Shown here: positions 1 through 10,019 of the stretch, in pieces
How positions within the stretch are numbered: the stretch's first letter is position 1
Layout: each line of letters begins with the position of its first letter
Assembly (NCBI GenBank): GCA_964019335.1
Contig: OZ025752.1
Location: forward strand, 62,001 to 126,000
Source: Diplonema japonicum
Taxonomy: Eukaryota; Euglenozoa; Diplonemea; Diplonemida; Diplonemidae
DNA length: 64,000 bases
Direction: 5' to 3'
Notes under the pieces: model-generated
What the model saw: only the letters and a program-made list of their open reading frames with translations
The model's database searches: none
Told to the model about the DNA's origin: nothing
Made by a program: the position numbers and the translations under genes

Positions 1-1
1 G

Positions 2-2923
2 CCGTGGCACATCTTCGTGGAGGACTCGAACGGGGAAAAAGTGCACCACAAGGAGTTCTTGCTCCTCACGTCGAAGCAGGTGAACGACCCTCGATACGAG
101 GTGCCGGAGAAGGATCTGAAGAAGGTGGAGATCAACTTCGTGCTGCCCATCCGGGACGGGCACACGCACTACATCATCCGGGCGGTGTCGGACCGTTGGC
201 TGCAAGCGGAAGACTACGCGGACATGTTCCTGAACGGTGTGATCATGCCGGAGGACCTGCGCCCCTTCACGGAGCTGCTTCCCTTGAAGCCGCTCGAGTT
301 GAAGACGGTTCTCGCCTACCCCAAGTACAGGGAGATGATGCGTTTCTCGCATCTGAACTCGGTGCAGACGCAGTGCTTCCACACGCTGTACCACACGGAC
401 CTCAACGTGCTGTTTGGTGCCCCTACCGGGAGCGGGAAGACGGTCGCCGCTGAAATGGCCATGTTCAGGGTTTTCAACCAAGCGGGGGAGGTGGGGAAGG
501 ACAAGATCGTGTACATCGCACCGTTGAAGGCTCTTGTGAAGGAGCGGATGAAGGATTGGGCGAAGCGGTTCGGGGAGGGAATGGGGAAGACCGTGCTGGA
601 GCTGTCAGGGGACCACACCCCCGACATCGGGAGGCTCACGAAGGCGGACATCCTGTGCTGCACACCGGAGAAGTGGGACGGTATCAGCCGAAACTGGCAA
701 AGCAGGTCCTACGTGCAGTCCGTCGCTCTCGTCGTTCTTGACGAGATCCACATGCTCGGCGGAGACCGCGGCCCCATCCTCGAGGTCATCGTCAGCAGAA
801 TGCGCTACATGGGTTGGCATATCGGGAGGAAGATCAGGGTCATCGGTCTATCAACCGCTCTAGCCAACGCTTCCGACCTCGCCTCATGGATGGGGATAGA
901 CGGTGTGGGGCTGTACAACTTCAGGCCGCAGGTGAGACCCGTCCCGTTGGAGCTGCACATCCAAGGATACCCCGGGAGGAACTACTGCCCGAGGATGGCG
1001 ACGATGAACAAACCGTGCTTCACGGCGATCGAAAAGCACGCGAAGATCGTGAACGCGGACGGGGTGGAGACGATAAAGCCCGTCATCATCTTTGTGTCGA
1101 GCAGGAGGCAGACGAGGCTGACAGGAATCGACCTGATCTCGTTCCTGTCCATCTCGAGCAACCCGTCCCTCTTCACCGCCGAGGTCGCGCAGGACGAGCT
1201 CGACCACTACGTCTCGCAGATAAACGACGAGCACCTGCGACACATGCTGGCCTTCGGGATAGGAATGCACCACGCGGGTCTAACAGAAGGAGACAAGGAC
1301 ATCATGGAACACATGTTCGTGTCCGGGAAGCTGAAGATCCTGGTGGCCACCTCGACTCTCGCCTGGGGGGTGAACTTCCCAGCGCACCTCGTCATCATCA
1401 AGGGGACGGAGTTCTACGACGCGAAGACGAAGAGCTACGTGGACTTCTCGTTGACGGATGTCTTGCAGATGATGGGGCGTGCGGGGAGGCCGCAGTTCGA
1501 CACCTCTGGAACGGCGGTGGTGATGGTCCACGAGCCGAAGAAAGCCTTTTACAAGAAATTCGTACACGACCCCTTCCCGGTGGAGTCGTCGCTTCACTCG
1601 AAGCTCCACGAGCACATCAACGCTGAAATCGTGTCAGGCACCATCGCCAAGAGGCAGGACACCGTTGACTACCTCACCTGGACTTACCTCTTCAGAAGGC
1701 TGTACAAGAACCCAACCTACTACGGTGTGGAGAGCGCGGACCACAACGCGATCTCGAGATTCCTCTCCGGGTTGGTTGAGAAGGTCCTGCGCGATCTCAT
1801 GGCAGCGAAATGTCTCGAGGAGCCGGACCCGGAAGACGAGGACTACGATCCAGACGCGCTGATCCCGTCTGTTCTGGGAAGGATCGCTTCCTTCTACTAC
1901 CTGTCGCACACAACGGTGCTCTTGTTCGAGGACGGGATCCAGGACAACTCTTCTCTTCAGGATGTCCTGAAGCTTTTGACGGAGGCCGCGGAGTTCTCGG
2001 AGCTCCCTGTTCGTCACAACGAGGACAAGCTCAACGCGGATCTGGCACGGCATGTTCCCTTCCAAGTGGACACGCGCATGCTCGACTCACCGCACGTGAA
2101 GACGCACCTGCTTCTTCAAGCGCACTTCTCGCAGGCCCCTCTGCCCATTTCGGACTACATCACCGACACCAAGACCGTCCTGGACAACTCCATCAGAACC
2201 ATCCAAGCCATGGTCGACATCTCGGCGAACAACGGGCTGCTCTTCGCGACGCTGAAGTGCATGCAGCTGTTGCAGATGATCATCCAAGGGAGGTGGGTCT
2301 TCGACAACTCGCTACTGCAGCTCCCGCACATCACGGTGGGCCACATCCAAACCTTGAAGCGAAGCAACATAGGGTGTCTCCCCGACTTCATCAACACAGA
2401 CCCGCTGGTTGCAAGAAAGCTTCTAAAGGACCTCGGGATGTCTCACAAACAGGAGGCAGACATATGCCGCGCCGCGCAGAGCTTCCCCGTGATTGACGTG
2501 AGGCTGTACTACGACATCGAGACAGAGGATGAGGACGGGGACGAGTGCGAGCCAACGATAAAGGTGACTGTGGAGCTGATCCGTGCCTCTGCGATGACAC
2601 GCACCACCTATTCACCTCGCTTCCCCAAGCCCAAGGACGAGCAGTGGTGGGTCATCCTCGGCGACCCCCTCACGGGAGAGCTGCTTGCCCTGAAGAGGAT
2701 CTCCAGGTTGCGCGGGTTCAGCTCCACCACCCTGACCTTCGAGTGGGACGAAGAATGGGACGAATCCTTGAAGGAGGTCACCAACCAAGAGGGGGACCGC
2801 GTCCCGGGCTACTCCTTCTGCGCCTACCTCATCTGCGACAGTTATGTCGGTCTTGACTTGCAATACTCCTTCGACGTCATGAAGCCCTTGCAGACAGAGG
2901 CGGACAGTGGTGATGAGGAGTGA
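2..2923 (+). CDS. ASCC3: ASCC3/Slh1-like Ski2-family RNA helicase, C-terminal half (5' partial)
   Basis: The open frame runs in from the left edge, so the N-terminus lies outside the window. The visible 973 residues hold the end of a first Sec63-like unit, then a complete second helicase cassette: Walker A APTGSGKT near nt 419-442, a DEIH box near nt 740-751, the GLSTALANA motif, FVSSRRQTRL, ATSTLAWGVNFPAHLVI and the QMMGRAGRPQFD motif, followed by a C-terminal Sec63 domain. The residues around these motifs match ASCC3/Slh1 better than Brr2, whose second cassette has a different DExH context. In other eukaryotes ASCC3/Slh1 is the helicase of the ASC-1/RQT complex that splits collided ribosomes and also acts in alkylation repair. 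No intron interrupts 2.9 kb. The stop is followed by a short AT-rich spacer. Confidence 0.9.
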   Translation, partial: PWHIFVEDSNGEKVHHKEFLLLTSKQVNDPRYEVPEKDLKKVEINFVLPIRDGHTHYIIRAVSDRWLQAEDYADMFLNGVIMPEDLRPFTELLPLKPLELKTVLAYPKYREMMRFSHLNSVQTQCFHTLYHTDLNVLFGAPTGSGKTVAAEMAMFRVFNQAGEVGKDKIVYIAPLKALVKERMKDWAKRFGEGMGKTVLELSGDHTPDIGRLTKADILCCTPEKWDGISRNWQSRSYVQSVALVVLDEIHMLGGDRGPILEVIVSRMRYMGWHIGRKIRVIGLSTALANASDLASWMGIDGVGLYNFRPQVRPVPLELHIQGYPGRNYCPRMATMNKPCFTAIEKHAKIVNADGVETIKPVIIFVSSRRQTRLTGIDLISFLSISSNPSLFTAEVAQDELDHYVSQINDEHLRHMLAFGIGMHHAGLTEGDKDIMEHMFVSGKLKILVATSTLAWGVNFPAHLVIIKGTEFYDAKTKSYVDFSLTDVLQMMGRAGRPQFDTSGTAVVMVHEPKKAFYKKFVHDPFPVESSLHSKLHEHINAEIVSGTIAKRQDTVDYLTWTYLFRRLYKNPTYYGVESADHNAISRFLSGLVEKVLRDLMAAKCLEEPDPEDEDYDPDALIPSVLGRIASFYYLSHTTVLLFEDGIQDNSSLQDVLKLLTEAAEFSELPVRHNEDKLNADLARHVPFQVDTRMLDSPHVKTHLLLQAHFSQAPLPISDYITDTKTVLDNSIRTIQAMVDISANNGLLFATLKCMQLLQMIIQGRWVFDNSLLQLPHITVGHIQTLKRSNIGCLPDFINTDPLVARKLLKDLGMSHKQEADICRAAQSFPVIDVRLYYDIETEDEDGDECEPTIKVTVELIRASAMTRTTYSPRFPKPKDEQWWVILGDPLTGELLALKRISRLRGFSSTTLTFEWDEEWDESLKEVTNQEGDRVPGYSFCAYLICDSYVGLDLQYSFDVMKPLQTEADSGDEE

Positions 2924-3035
2924 TGATGAGCAGTGTGCTTTTTAAAAAATACAATAAAAGAAAAAGAAAAGGGGAAGGAGGAGGGAGGAGCTACAGTGTT
3001 TGAAACAAAGTGTCTTTTTTTTTTTCTTTTTTTTT

Positions 3036-3185
3036 TCAAGTTTTATATCTTCGACGTAACAAAAAAAATTACCTAACCAACATAAAAGAACCTCGTGGAT
3101 AGAAGCGATCTTATTCCCATTTCCCTTTTGACCCGGTTTATTTCCCCTCCTGTTTTCCGTTTTTTCTATTTTATTCCTCTTTTTC
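3036..3185. repeat. Dispersed 3'-flank repeat, copy 1
   Basis: After the helicase gene, a block beginning TTCAAGTTTTATATCTTCG and including AACCTCGTGGATAG and TTTGACCCGGTTTAT recurs in diverged form after the first kinase-ankyrin gene (6527-6706). The rest of 2924-3286 is T/A runs, a short CA microsatellite near 3191-3210 and the leader of the next gene. Its nature is unknown; a shared 3' UTR or an old insertion are both possible. Confidence 0.6.
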
Positions 3186-3286
3186 CACCACGCACACACA
3201 CACACACACAAAGGCGTTCACACTAGAAACAATAAGACGAAACGAAAGTACTTTTTCATTTAAAAAAACGACAACAATAATAACAT

Positions 3287-6200
3287 ATGGATCCGTCGGT
3301 ACTTCTTAAGTACGAGCAAGGGAAGTGCCTCGGGTCTGGCGGACAAGGGTCGGTGTACAAGGCGGTGAGGAGGGTGGATGGAGGTATCTTTGCGATGAAA
3401 GTGTTGAAGGCGTTCGCAGAAGAGGTGCACAAGAAGAACGTGAAGGAGGTGCAGCACATGCTGAAGCTGAAGCACAGGAACCTGGTTCCCTGCCTTGACT
3501 TCTTCGAGTCGACAAAGCAGCTGGCAAAGGAATCCCTTGAGAAGGTGTGGCAGGTCCACATCGTGATGCCCCTGTATGGGAAAGGGGACCTCTGCTCATT
3601 CGTCGAAAAGGAGGGACCTCTCTCTCCGGAGAGGGCGGACAGGCTCTTGCGGGAGATGGGAGGGGTCCTTCAGTACATTCACGGTGAGGGCTTCATCCAC
3701 AGGGACGTGAAACCCCAAAATATCATGGTGTCGGGGAAGGGACCTCTTTCTGCGGCCAGTGTCGTTGGGGACGGCGGGGGTGAGGCAGAGTTCATCCTGG
3801 CCGACCTGGGACTGTCGAAGGAAGTGTCCTCCGGTGGGGTAGCGAGCTCCTATTTAGGCACACCAGCTTACATGGCACCCGACTTCTCAAAGGACAGCTA
3901 CACCAACAAAGTAGACATGTGGGCCCTCGGGGTGACTGTGTGCAACGTGGTGCTCGAAGAAGACCTGAGGGATCTCTTTCTGCGGTACCTGCATTTTAAC
4001 CGGGAGCTTGTGATGGAGAAGCTTCAGACCCACCTCCCCCCTGCCCTCTGGAGGGTTGTGGTCCGCCTCCTCTCCATCAACCCTTTGGAACGCCCCAGTG
4101 CACAGGAGATGCTGCAGACAGGACCGCCTGTGATGGTTCCTCAGCCGACTGGAATAGCTCTTCTTGCTTTTGGGAGTGTTGGTGGAGTGGAGAGGAAGAA
4201 GAAGCTCTGCGTGGCAGTGGGAGCAGGAGCGGAGGAGGTTCGGGTGGCGGCAGCAAAGGCCTTCTCTTCGGGGGGGCAGGAGCTCCTCAGGGTGCTCTGG
4301 TTGGAGGTCTTCGACAAGGACTTCGGGGAGTTCGTGGAGCAGGAGGACGGGGACATGGTGTTCGAGGACAAGGGACGGGTCCGTGTCGTGTTTGAAGCAC
4401 CGCTCCCGACCACCACTTCTTCAATCACCAGTGGCGGCAGCAACATGCACCCACCAGCAGCAGAAGCGTTCCCGACCACCACTGAGGCTGAACAAGGAGT
4501 TGAAGCGCTCCCGACCACCACTTCTTCAACCACCAGTGGCGGCAGCAACATGCACCCACCTGCTTCGAACAGCACGACCCTCACAAAAGAGGAGGGGAGG
4601 CTTGCCTTGGTCAGCGCTGTTTCAAAAGGAGACCTTGAGGAGATGAGGGATCTTGTTCTGGAGCGGGGTGTCGACCCTGGTGCTGCGGACAGCAATGGTT
4701 TCACAGCCCTGCACTATGCAGCTCGCGAAAACAACTGTGTCGAGGCTGTGGCTGCTCTCGTCTATTCTTACCACCAGGACCCTGGTGTCAGAACCAACGC
4801 TGGTTGGACACCAGTCCATGAAGCAGCAAAGAACGGAAACTTTGAAGCAGTTAAATATTTCGTCGAAACTCTCGGTCAAGATGCAGGTGTCAAAAGCAAG
4901 AACGGTCGGACACTGGTTCATGCTGCAGCAAAGTACGGCCACCTCGAGACTGTTAAATATCTCGTCGAAACATGCGGTCAAGATGCAGGTGTCAAAAGCA
5001 ACGACGGTTGGACACCGGTTAATGCTGCGGCATGTTCCGGCCACCTCGAGACAGTTAAATATCTCGTCGAATCTCGCGGTCAAGATGCAGGTGTCAAAAG
5101 CAAGAACGGTCGGACATCGGTTCATGCTGCAGCAAAGTACGGCCACCTCGAGACAGTTAAGTATCTCGTCGAAACATGCGGTCAAGATGCAGGTGTCAAA
5201 AACAACGACGGTTGGACACCGGTTAATTCTGCGGCATGTTCCGGCCGCCTCGAGACACTTAAATATCTCGTCGAAACATGCGGTCAAGATGCAGGTGTCA
5301 AGGACAACTACGGTTGGACACTGGTTCATGACGCAGCACTATGCGGCCAACTCGAGATAGTTAAATATCTCGTCGAAACTTGCTGTCAAAGCGCAAGTGT
5401 CAAAAACAACTACGGTCTGACACCGGTTCATTGTGCAGCAGAGTCCGGCCACCTCGAGACAGTTAAATACCTCGTCGAAGCTCGTTGCCAAGATGCAGGT
5501 GTCAAGAACAACAACGGTTGGACACCGGTTTATCATGCAGCACTATCCGGCCACCTCGAGACTGTTAAATATCTCGTCGAAACTCGCGGTCAAGATGCAG
5601 GTGTCAAAGACAACGACGGTCAGACACTGGTTCATGCTGCAGCACTATCCGGCGACCTCAAGACTGTTAAATATCTCGTCGAAACTTGCTGTCAAAGCAC
5701 AGGTGTCAAAAACAACTACGGTCTGACACCGGTTCATTGTGCAGCAGAGTCCGGCGACCTCGAGACAGTTAAATATCTCGTCGAAGCTCGTTGCCAAGAT
5801 GCAGGTGTCAAGAACAACAACGGTTGGACACCGGTTTATCATGCAGCACAGTCCGGCCACCTCGAGACTGTTAAATATCTCGTCGAAACTCGCGGTCAAG
5901 ATGCAGGTGTCAAAAGCAACGACGGTCTGACACCGGTTCATGCTGCAGCACTGTTCGGCGACCTCGAGACAGTTAAATATCTCGTCGAAACTCACAGTCA
6001 GCTCGCAGGTGTCAAATGCAGCAACAGTTGGACACCGGTTCATTGTGCAGCACTATCCGGCCACCTCGAGATAGTTAAATATCTCGTCGAAACATGCGGT
6101 CAAGATGCAGGTGTCAAAGACAACGACGGTTGGGCACCGGTTCATTGTGCAGCACAGTCCGGCGACCTCGAGACAGTTAAATATCTCGTCGAAACTCGCG

Positions 6201-6313
6201 GTCAAGATGCAGGTGTCAAAGACAACGACGGTCGGACACCGCTTGTTCTAGCCAAAGAGCACGGCTACCCCAAGGTGGTTAGCTATCTGTCGCAGAGGGC
6301 AATGAGGAGTTGA
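3287..6313 (+). CDS. Protein kinase with C-terminal ankyrin repeats, copy 1
   Basis: This is a 1008-residue protein. Residues 1-290 form a Ser/Thr-type kinase domain: glycine loop GSGGQGSVYK (16-25), ATP lysine K38 in AMKVL, catalytic loop HRDVKPQN (138-145), DLG at 173-175 in place of DFG, GTPAYMAPD with APD in place of APE, and DMWALGV. All catalytic residues are present, so activity is likely. A linker with two near-identical Thr/Ser-rich stretches (TTTSS...SGGSNMHPPA) follows, then from about residue 455 two divergent ankyrin repeats and 14 near-identical 34-residue units typified by VKYLVETCGQDAGVK. The ATG at 3287 follows an ACAACAATAATAAC leader. Substrate and partners are unknown. A second, decayed copy lies at 10020. 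Confidence 0.88.
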   Translation: MDPSVLLKYEQGKCLGSGGQGSVYKAVRRVDGGIFAMKVLKAFAEEVHKKNVKEVQHMLKLKHRNLVPCLDFFESTKQLAKESLEKVWQVHIVMPLYGKGDLCSFVEKEGPLSPERADRLLREMGGVLQYIHGEGFIHRDVKPQNIMVSGKGPLSAASVVGDGGGEAEFILADLGLSKEVSSGGVASSYLGTPAYMAPDFSKDSYTNKVDMWALGVTVCNVVLEEDLRDLFLRYLHFNRELVMEKLQTHLPPALWRVVVRLLSINPLERPSAQEMLQTGPPVMVPQPTGIALLAFGSVGGVERKKKLCVAVGAGAEEVRVAAAKAFSSGGQELLRVLWLEVFDKDFGEFVEQEDGDMVFEDKGRVRVVFEAPLPTTTSSITSGGSNMHPPAAEAFPTTTEAEQGVEALPTTTSSTTSGGSNMHPPASNSTTLTKEEGRLALVSAVSKGDLEEMRDLVLERGVDPGAADSNGFTALHYAARENNCVEAVAALVYSYHQDPGVRTNAGWTPVHEAAKNGNFEAVKYFVETLGQDAGVKSKNGRTLVHAAAKYGHLETVKYLVETCGQDAGVKSNDGWTPVNAAACSGHLETVKYLVESRGQDAGVKSKNGRTSVHAAAKYGHLETVKYLVETCGQDAGVKNNDGWTPVNSAACSGRLETLKYLVETCGQDAGVKDNYGWTLVHDAALCGQLEIVKYLVETCCQSASVKNNYGLTPVHCAAESGHLETVKYLVEARCQDAGVKNNNGWTPVYHAALSGHLETVKYLVETRGQDAGVKDNDGQTLVHAAALSGDLKTVKYLVETCCQSTGVKNNYGLTPVHCAAESGDLETVKYLVEARCQDAGVKNNNGWTPVYHAAQSGHLETVKYLVETRGQDAGVKSNDGLTPVHAAALFGDLETVKYLVETHSQLAGVKCSNSWTPVHCAALSGHLEIVKYLVETCGQDAGVKDNDGWAPVHCAAQSGDLETVKYLVETRGQDAGVKDNDGRTPLVLAKEHGYPKVVSYLSQRAMRS
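4850..6240 (+). repeat. 102-bp tandem repeats encoding the ankyrin units
   Basis: Fourteen direct repeats of about 102 bp (34 codons) carry near-constant blocks such as GTTAAATATCTCGTCGAAAC and CAAGATGCAGGTGTCAAA. Higher-order structure is visible: three consecutive units (CCQS..., ARCQDAGVKNNNG..., TRGQDAGVK...) occur twice in a row, giving a roughly 306-bp superrepeat near 5380-5690 and 5690-5990. This indicates recent expansion by unequal exchange. Confidence 0.85.
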
Positions 6314-6320
6314 CATAGCA

Positions 6321-6470
6321 CAACAGCCATCTAACCTGCCGAAGTAACATCCTGACCTGAAGGCAGCTGAGGCACTCATGATGACTTAGTCCCATCCTGT
6401 ATCAAACAGAACCTACCACCACAGCAGCCGACCAATCAGACGCAGCAGCGTAGAAAGAGAGGAGAGCAGC
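6321..6470 (+). mobile_element. LINE 3' UTR fragment
   Basis: Immediately after the kinase-ankyrin stop, ACAGCCATCTAACCTGCCGA and CTGAGGCACT, then ACAGCAGCCGAC and GACGCAGCAG, follow the order of the LINE 3' region at 50581-50750. No coding part of the LINE is attached. It is followed by a long T tract (6487-6526). Either a 5'-truncated LINE landed here or the gene's 3' end was moved with a LINE tail. Confidence 0.6.
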
Positions 6471-6487
6471 AGTGTCGGAAACTAAGT

Positions 6488-6526
<39 letters not shown>

Positions 6527-6815
6527 CTCCATTCAAGTTCTGTATCTTCGACGTAAAGAAAACATACCTTTAGCCAACCTTTAACCAACATAAAAGAACC
6601 TCGTGGATAGACTTGGATGCGGCTGGGCAAAGCGATCTCATCCCCCCCCCCCCCCCCCCCTTTGACCCGATTTATCCCCCCCCCTGTTTTCCGTTTTTCT
6701 ATTTTCGATCGGGAGAAAGGAACACGTTTCGTTAAGTATCTGAAAAATAAGGATACGGATACGGTTCCCCATTTCTTGCCAACATAGCCCTGGGGGGGGG
6801 GGGGGGGGGTATCGA
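6527..6815. repeat. Dispersed 3'-flank repeat, copy 2, with MITE-like end
   Basis: The block 6527-6706 repeats 3036-3185 with small differences and an added C18 tract. Next to it, GGATACGGATACGG and TTGCCAACATAGCCCTGGG resemble the interior and right end of the GGAAAC-rich inverted-repeat element at 33243-33423. A G run follows at 6791-6810. Confidence 0.5.
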
Positions 6816-7029
6816 GGAGGGTGAGCGAGGGGCCGAAGGCCACACCACAGCAGAAAGGTTCGATCAAGAGATAGGTTGAGACCCTTCAGGTGTCCTGCCA
6901 CATACCGCAGGTACCCTTAAATGTCTCTTTTTTTTTCTTTTCTTCTTTACTTTGTTTCGTTGCCTGTTCTAGTGTTCTACAACCATACAAAGGTTTCTAC
7001 AGGTTACAAAACTAACACCAACTCAGAGA

Positions 7030-7128
7030 ATGAACCGTCTTCAGCACATGTTGTTGTTGCTGGCAGCCCTCCTCGCAGGCAGTGCTGCTGCGTCGCCTCT
7101 CAGCTGCACCGGAAATTTGCTCCTGTGA
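7030..7128 (+). CDS. Short signal-peptide-like ORF or exon
   Basis: The 32-residue ORF has a typical secretory signal: charged start MNRLQHM, leucine/alanine core, then an AAASP cleavage-like site and one cysteine. It may be a first exon whose remainder was lost, or a remnant of a secreted protein; the downstream tyrosinase starts with a comparable signal followed by AASPPAC. I see no continuation that can be supported. Confidence 0.3.
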   Translation: MNRLQHMLLLLAALLAGSAAASPLSCTGNLLL

Positions 7129-7270
7129 GCCTTCAGAGTGTCGAATCATGTTCATGTTATCCACGCCCATGTCGCTGGTTTTCGGATGGTCAGCTCAGCA
7201 TGTTCACAGTGCGCACCACACATTATTGCCGCACACCTGTTTATATTGTTTTCGTTTTTTTTATTTTCCG

Positions 7271-7288
7271 CTTGCAATATCATTTCAG
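7271..7288 (+). promoter_or_regulatory. Recurrent 3'-splice-site-like module upstream of tyrosinase
   Basis: CTTGCAATATCATTTCAG is one of about 15 close relatives in the window. Others end at 9942, 12638, 14183, 29856, 32208, 36243, 38585, 42505, 44444, 49023, 54866, 56955, 59389 and 62440. It lies about 210 bp before the tyrosinase ATG. It is read as the end of a 5'-UTR intron; splicing has not been shown. Confidence 0.45.
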
Positions 7289-7499
7289 CCCCCCCCCCCC
7301 CCCCCCTTTCTTATTTCAATTTCTGGTATCTTGATCTTCTGATTGGAACCCACAATTCGCGAGGTGCGCCCCCTGTCATCAAGTAGACAGTGCGTGCTTG
7401 TCCCTCCTTTATCTCTAATATTTATTCCTCCCCTCCCCTCCCCTCCTTTATTCCAATTGTACTTTGCATCAAACAACAACAAAAAGGTTTTAAAAAAAA

Positions 7500-8900
7500 A
7501 TGAAAACTTTACTTGCTGCTGTTGCACTGGGGGCCTTGCTCGCCTCCGTGGAAGGCGATGCGGCCAGTCCTCCCGCTTGCGGGCCGCGTGTGAGGAAGGG
7601 GTGGTCGATGCTGTCGTGCGCTGAGAGGGAGCACTACATCGATGCGGTGCGGACGTTCCACTCGGAGAACACCTCCGACTACCACGACTTCTCGCAGCTG
7701 CACCAGAACAACGGGGGGTACGCGCACTGGACGTCTGCCTTCCTCCCCTGGCACCGCTGGTTCTTGGTCGGCTACGAGAACGCCCTGCGCTCCCTCCCCG
7801 GGTTCGAGTGCTTGACGGTCCCGTACTGGGACTGGGAGAGGGACGACGCGGCGGAGCGCTTCAGCACACCTTTCAGGGCGAAGACCTTCGGAACGCAGGC
7901 CGGTGTGGGGGGCTGGCCCAACTACTGCGTGACGGAGGGGGTGGCGGCGGGGTGGACGGCGTCGGACCGGCAGTGCCTCTCCAGGAATTGGGGCGGGGCC
8001 GGGTTCGCAGGGGCGATGGAGATCTCGGCGATCATCACCTCGAACACAGACTTCGCGGACTTCCGCCCCACCTTGGAGGGGAACCCGCACGCCGCCCCGC
8101 ACATCTACGTCAGCGGCCACATGGGGTCGTACCTGAGCCCCGACGACCCGCTCTTCTTCGTGCACCACGCGAACGTGGACAGGATATGGGCCCTGTGGCA
8201 GGACTACCACGGCTACGACGAGGTCCCGAAGGAGGCCCTCAACGAGACCATCTACTTCCCCGCGTCGCCGGTTGAGGACATGAGCCTGGAGGGGACGCTG
8301 CCCTTCAGCGTGGACGGGAGCAGGATCCCCACCTTCTTCCAGGACCACCCCGCCACCATCCGCGACATGCACAGCATCACAGACCTCCCGCACGGTGCGA
8401 GCTACACCTACGGCACGGACAACATTGCGGACCTCATCGGGAGCCCTTCAGAAGGGAGCTGGGATCTGGTTGTTCCCGGGGCGGCCCCGAAGCTGACGTG
8501 TTGCGGGGACGGGACGGTGGACACTGCGGAGATGGGGGGTGCCGAGGAGTGCGACGACGGGAACACTGTTGACGGGGACGGCTGTTCCTCCACCTGTGCG
8601 AGCGAGGGGAGCTCCACCAGGAGGGAGGGGGCCGCTCTCGACACCGACTTTAAGGATGACCGTGCCAGCTACAAGGAGCACTACCTCTCAGACAAGGAAA
8701 TCGAGTTGATGTTCGACGAGGCAGACGCGACGAGGGAGAAGGAAGGGGAGAGCAAGTCTGCTATGTTTAAAGACCTTGCGCGGGAGGAGTGCTACAGACA
8801 CTCCACCTCCCAAGACCAGATCTCCGACTCTTTCATCTCCATGATGAGGGCACCGGTCTCTGCCCGTGCGCTGTACAAGCCTTGCGGCTCTCTGGGGTGA
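7500..8900 (+). CDS. Secreted tyrosinase with a DUF4215-like cysteine module
   Basis: This is a 466-residue protein. Residues 1-18 are a signal peptide (MKTLLAAVALGALLA). The copper A site shows H62/H68, H76 and H85 in HWTSAFLPWHRWF, with the usual nine-residue spacing between the last two. Copper B shows H197 and H201 in NPHAAPH and H222/H223 in FFVHHANVDRIW. The family oxidises phenols to quinones with a type-3 dicopper centre. After the catalytic domain comes CGDG...CDDGNTVDGDGCSSTC (about 337-368), the pattern of the myxobacterial-type cysteine repeat DUF4215. The acidic tail has no membrane anchor, so export or a vacuolar site is likely. The leader ends in an A9 run touching the ATG. No intron is seen. 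Confidence 0.9.
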   Translation: MKTLLAAVALGALLASVEGDAASPPACGPRVRKGWSMLSCAEREHYIDAVRTFHSENTSDYHDFSQLHQNNGGYAHWTSAFLPWHRWFLVGYENALRSLPGFECLTVPYWDWERDDAAERFSTPFRAKTFGTQAGVGGWPNYCVTEGVAAGWTASDRQCLSRNWGGAGFAGAMEISAIITSNTDFADFRPTLEGNPHAAPHIYVSGHMGSYLSPDDPLFFVHHANVDRIWALWQDYHGYDEVPKEALNETIYFPASPVEDMSLEGTLPFSVDGSRIPTFFQDHPATIRDMHSITDLPHGASYTYGTDNIADLIGSPSEGSWDLVVPGAAPKLTCCGDGTVDTAEMGGAEECDDGNTVDGDGCSSTCASEGSSTRREGAALDTDFKDDRASYKEHYLSDKEIELMFDEADATREKEGESKSAMFKDLAREECYRHSTSQDQISDSFISMMRAPVSARALYKPCGSLG

Positions 8901-10019
8901 GCATGGGGAGGCAAACGGATTTCAAACAAAACTATTTAGTCGAAGAATTTTTTTACCTCCGCTCCACTCCCTCCCCCCCTTTTTTTTTTGCGGCTTTAGC
9001 TTTATCGTGTTTTTCTTTTCTTTTCCCCCCCCCTACAAGTACCTATTTTTTTTAACTATACACAAAGAAAATGATTCGATTTCCTTAACCTTACGAACGA
9101 GGCATAAGTTGCAATGAATTGTTTTCTCTTTTTTTTTTTCTCATTTTTTTTTGTAGGTGGAGGACGAGAACAAAGGAACGTCACTTTTTCTATTTTTTTT
9201 GTTGGAACTAGTAAACAACGTTTGAAAAGAACCCCCCCCTTTTTTTTGCAAAACCTATTTTCTCATAGAATAGAAAAAGAAAATGATTCGATTTCCTTGT
9301 AAATGTATATGCACAAGTCGCAAATGAATGAATTGTTTTTCTTACACCCCTCGTTTCTTTCGCCTTCTTTGAGGCATACACATGGCACTGTCATGGGTTT
9401 TCCGTTTTGTTTTCCAAAAAAAAAAAAAGAATAAACTATCCTTGAACCAAGGTTTTATCTCAATCTTTTGCTTTTTTATTTCTCCACATCTTTCCTCACT
9501 TTTTTTTTTCCTTTTTCAAATTCAATTAGAGTGGAACAAGGTTTCCTTTTTTTTTTTTTTTTTTTTTTTTTTATCTCCCTCCCTCTCCTCGCGACTCGTT
9601 TCGCCGAGCACACTGCAGAAATAATTTTTTGTTATTTTTTCGAGTCGAGTGCTTTTGCACGAAAACGGGGATCGTGGTTTTGAGGGGAAAGAAAAAAAAT
9701 TAAAACAAAAGAAAAGTTGAAGATTTATCCCTTGCTTGCTGCTCACTTCTTGAATGGCCATGGTGACAACTGCACCGCAAGTTTCCCCGTGATCACCTCT
9801 CAAAATTTTTCAAACTTGAAGTCTAAAAAAGTACGAAAATTTTCCTCCCACCACTCATTAATGAATTCCTCCCGCCCTGCTTTTTTTTTTTCTTTCTTTC
9901 TCTTTTCTTCTCTTTTTATTCCCACTTGCAACATCATTCCAGCTACCTACCCCAATAGAAACAATAAAGAAAAGTAAATTTTTATTTAAAAACTACAACA
10001 ACAACAACAACAACAAAGT
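8901..10019. other. Intergenic: homopolymers and a partial direct repeat
   Basis: No gene is supported here. GAAAATGATTCGATTTCCTT followed by a GAATTGTTTT block occurs twice (9067-9125 and 9279-9345). T tracts dominate 9540-9575 and 9880-9915. CTTGCAACATCATTCCAG (9925-9942) is an acceptor-like module, and AGAAACAATAAAG...TTTTTATTTAAAAA (about 9957-9988) is shared with the leader of the first kinase gene. Confidence 0.55.

Noticed and set aside
4850-6240. CRISPR-like regular repeats
   Set aside because: The 102-bp units are translated ankyrin repeats without unique spacers.
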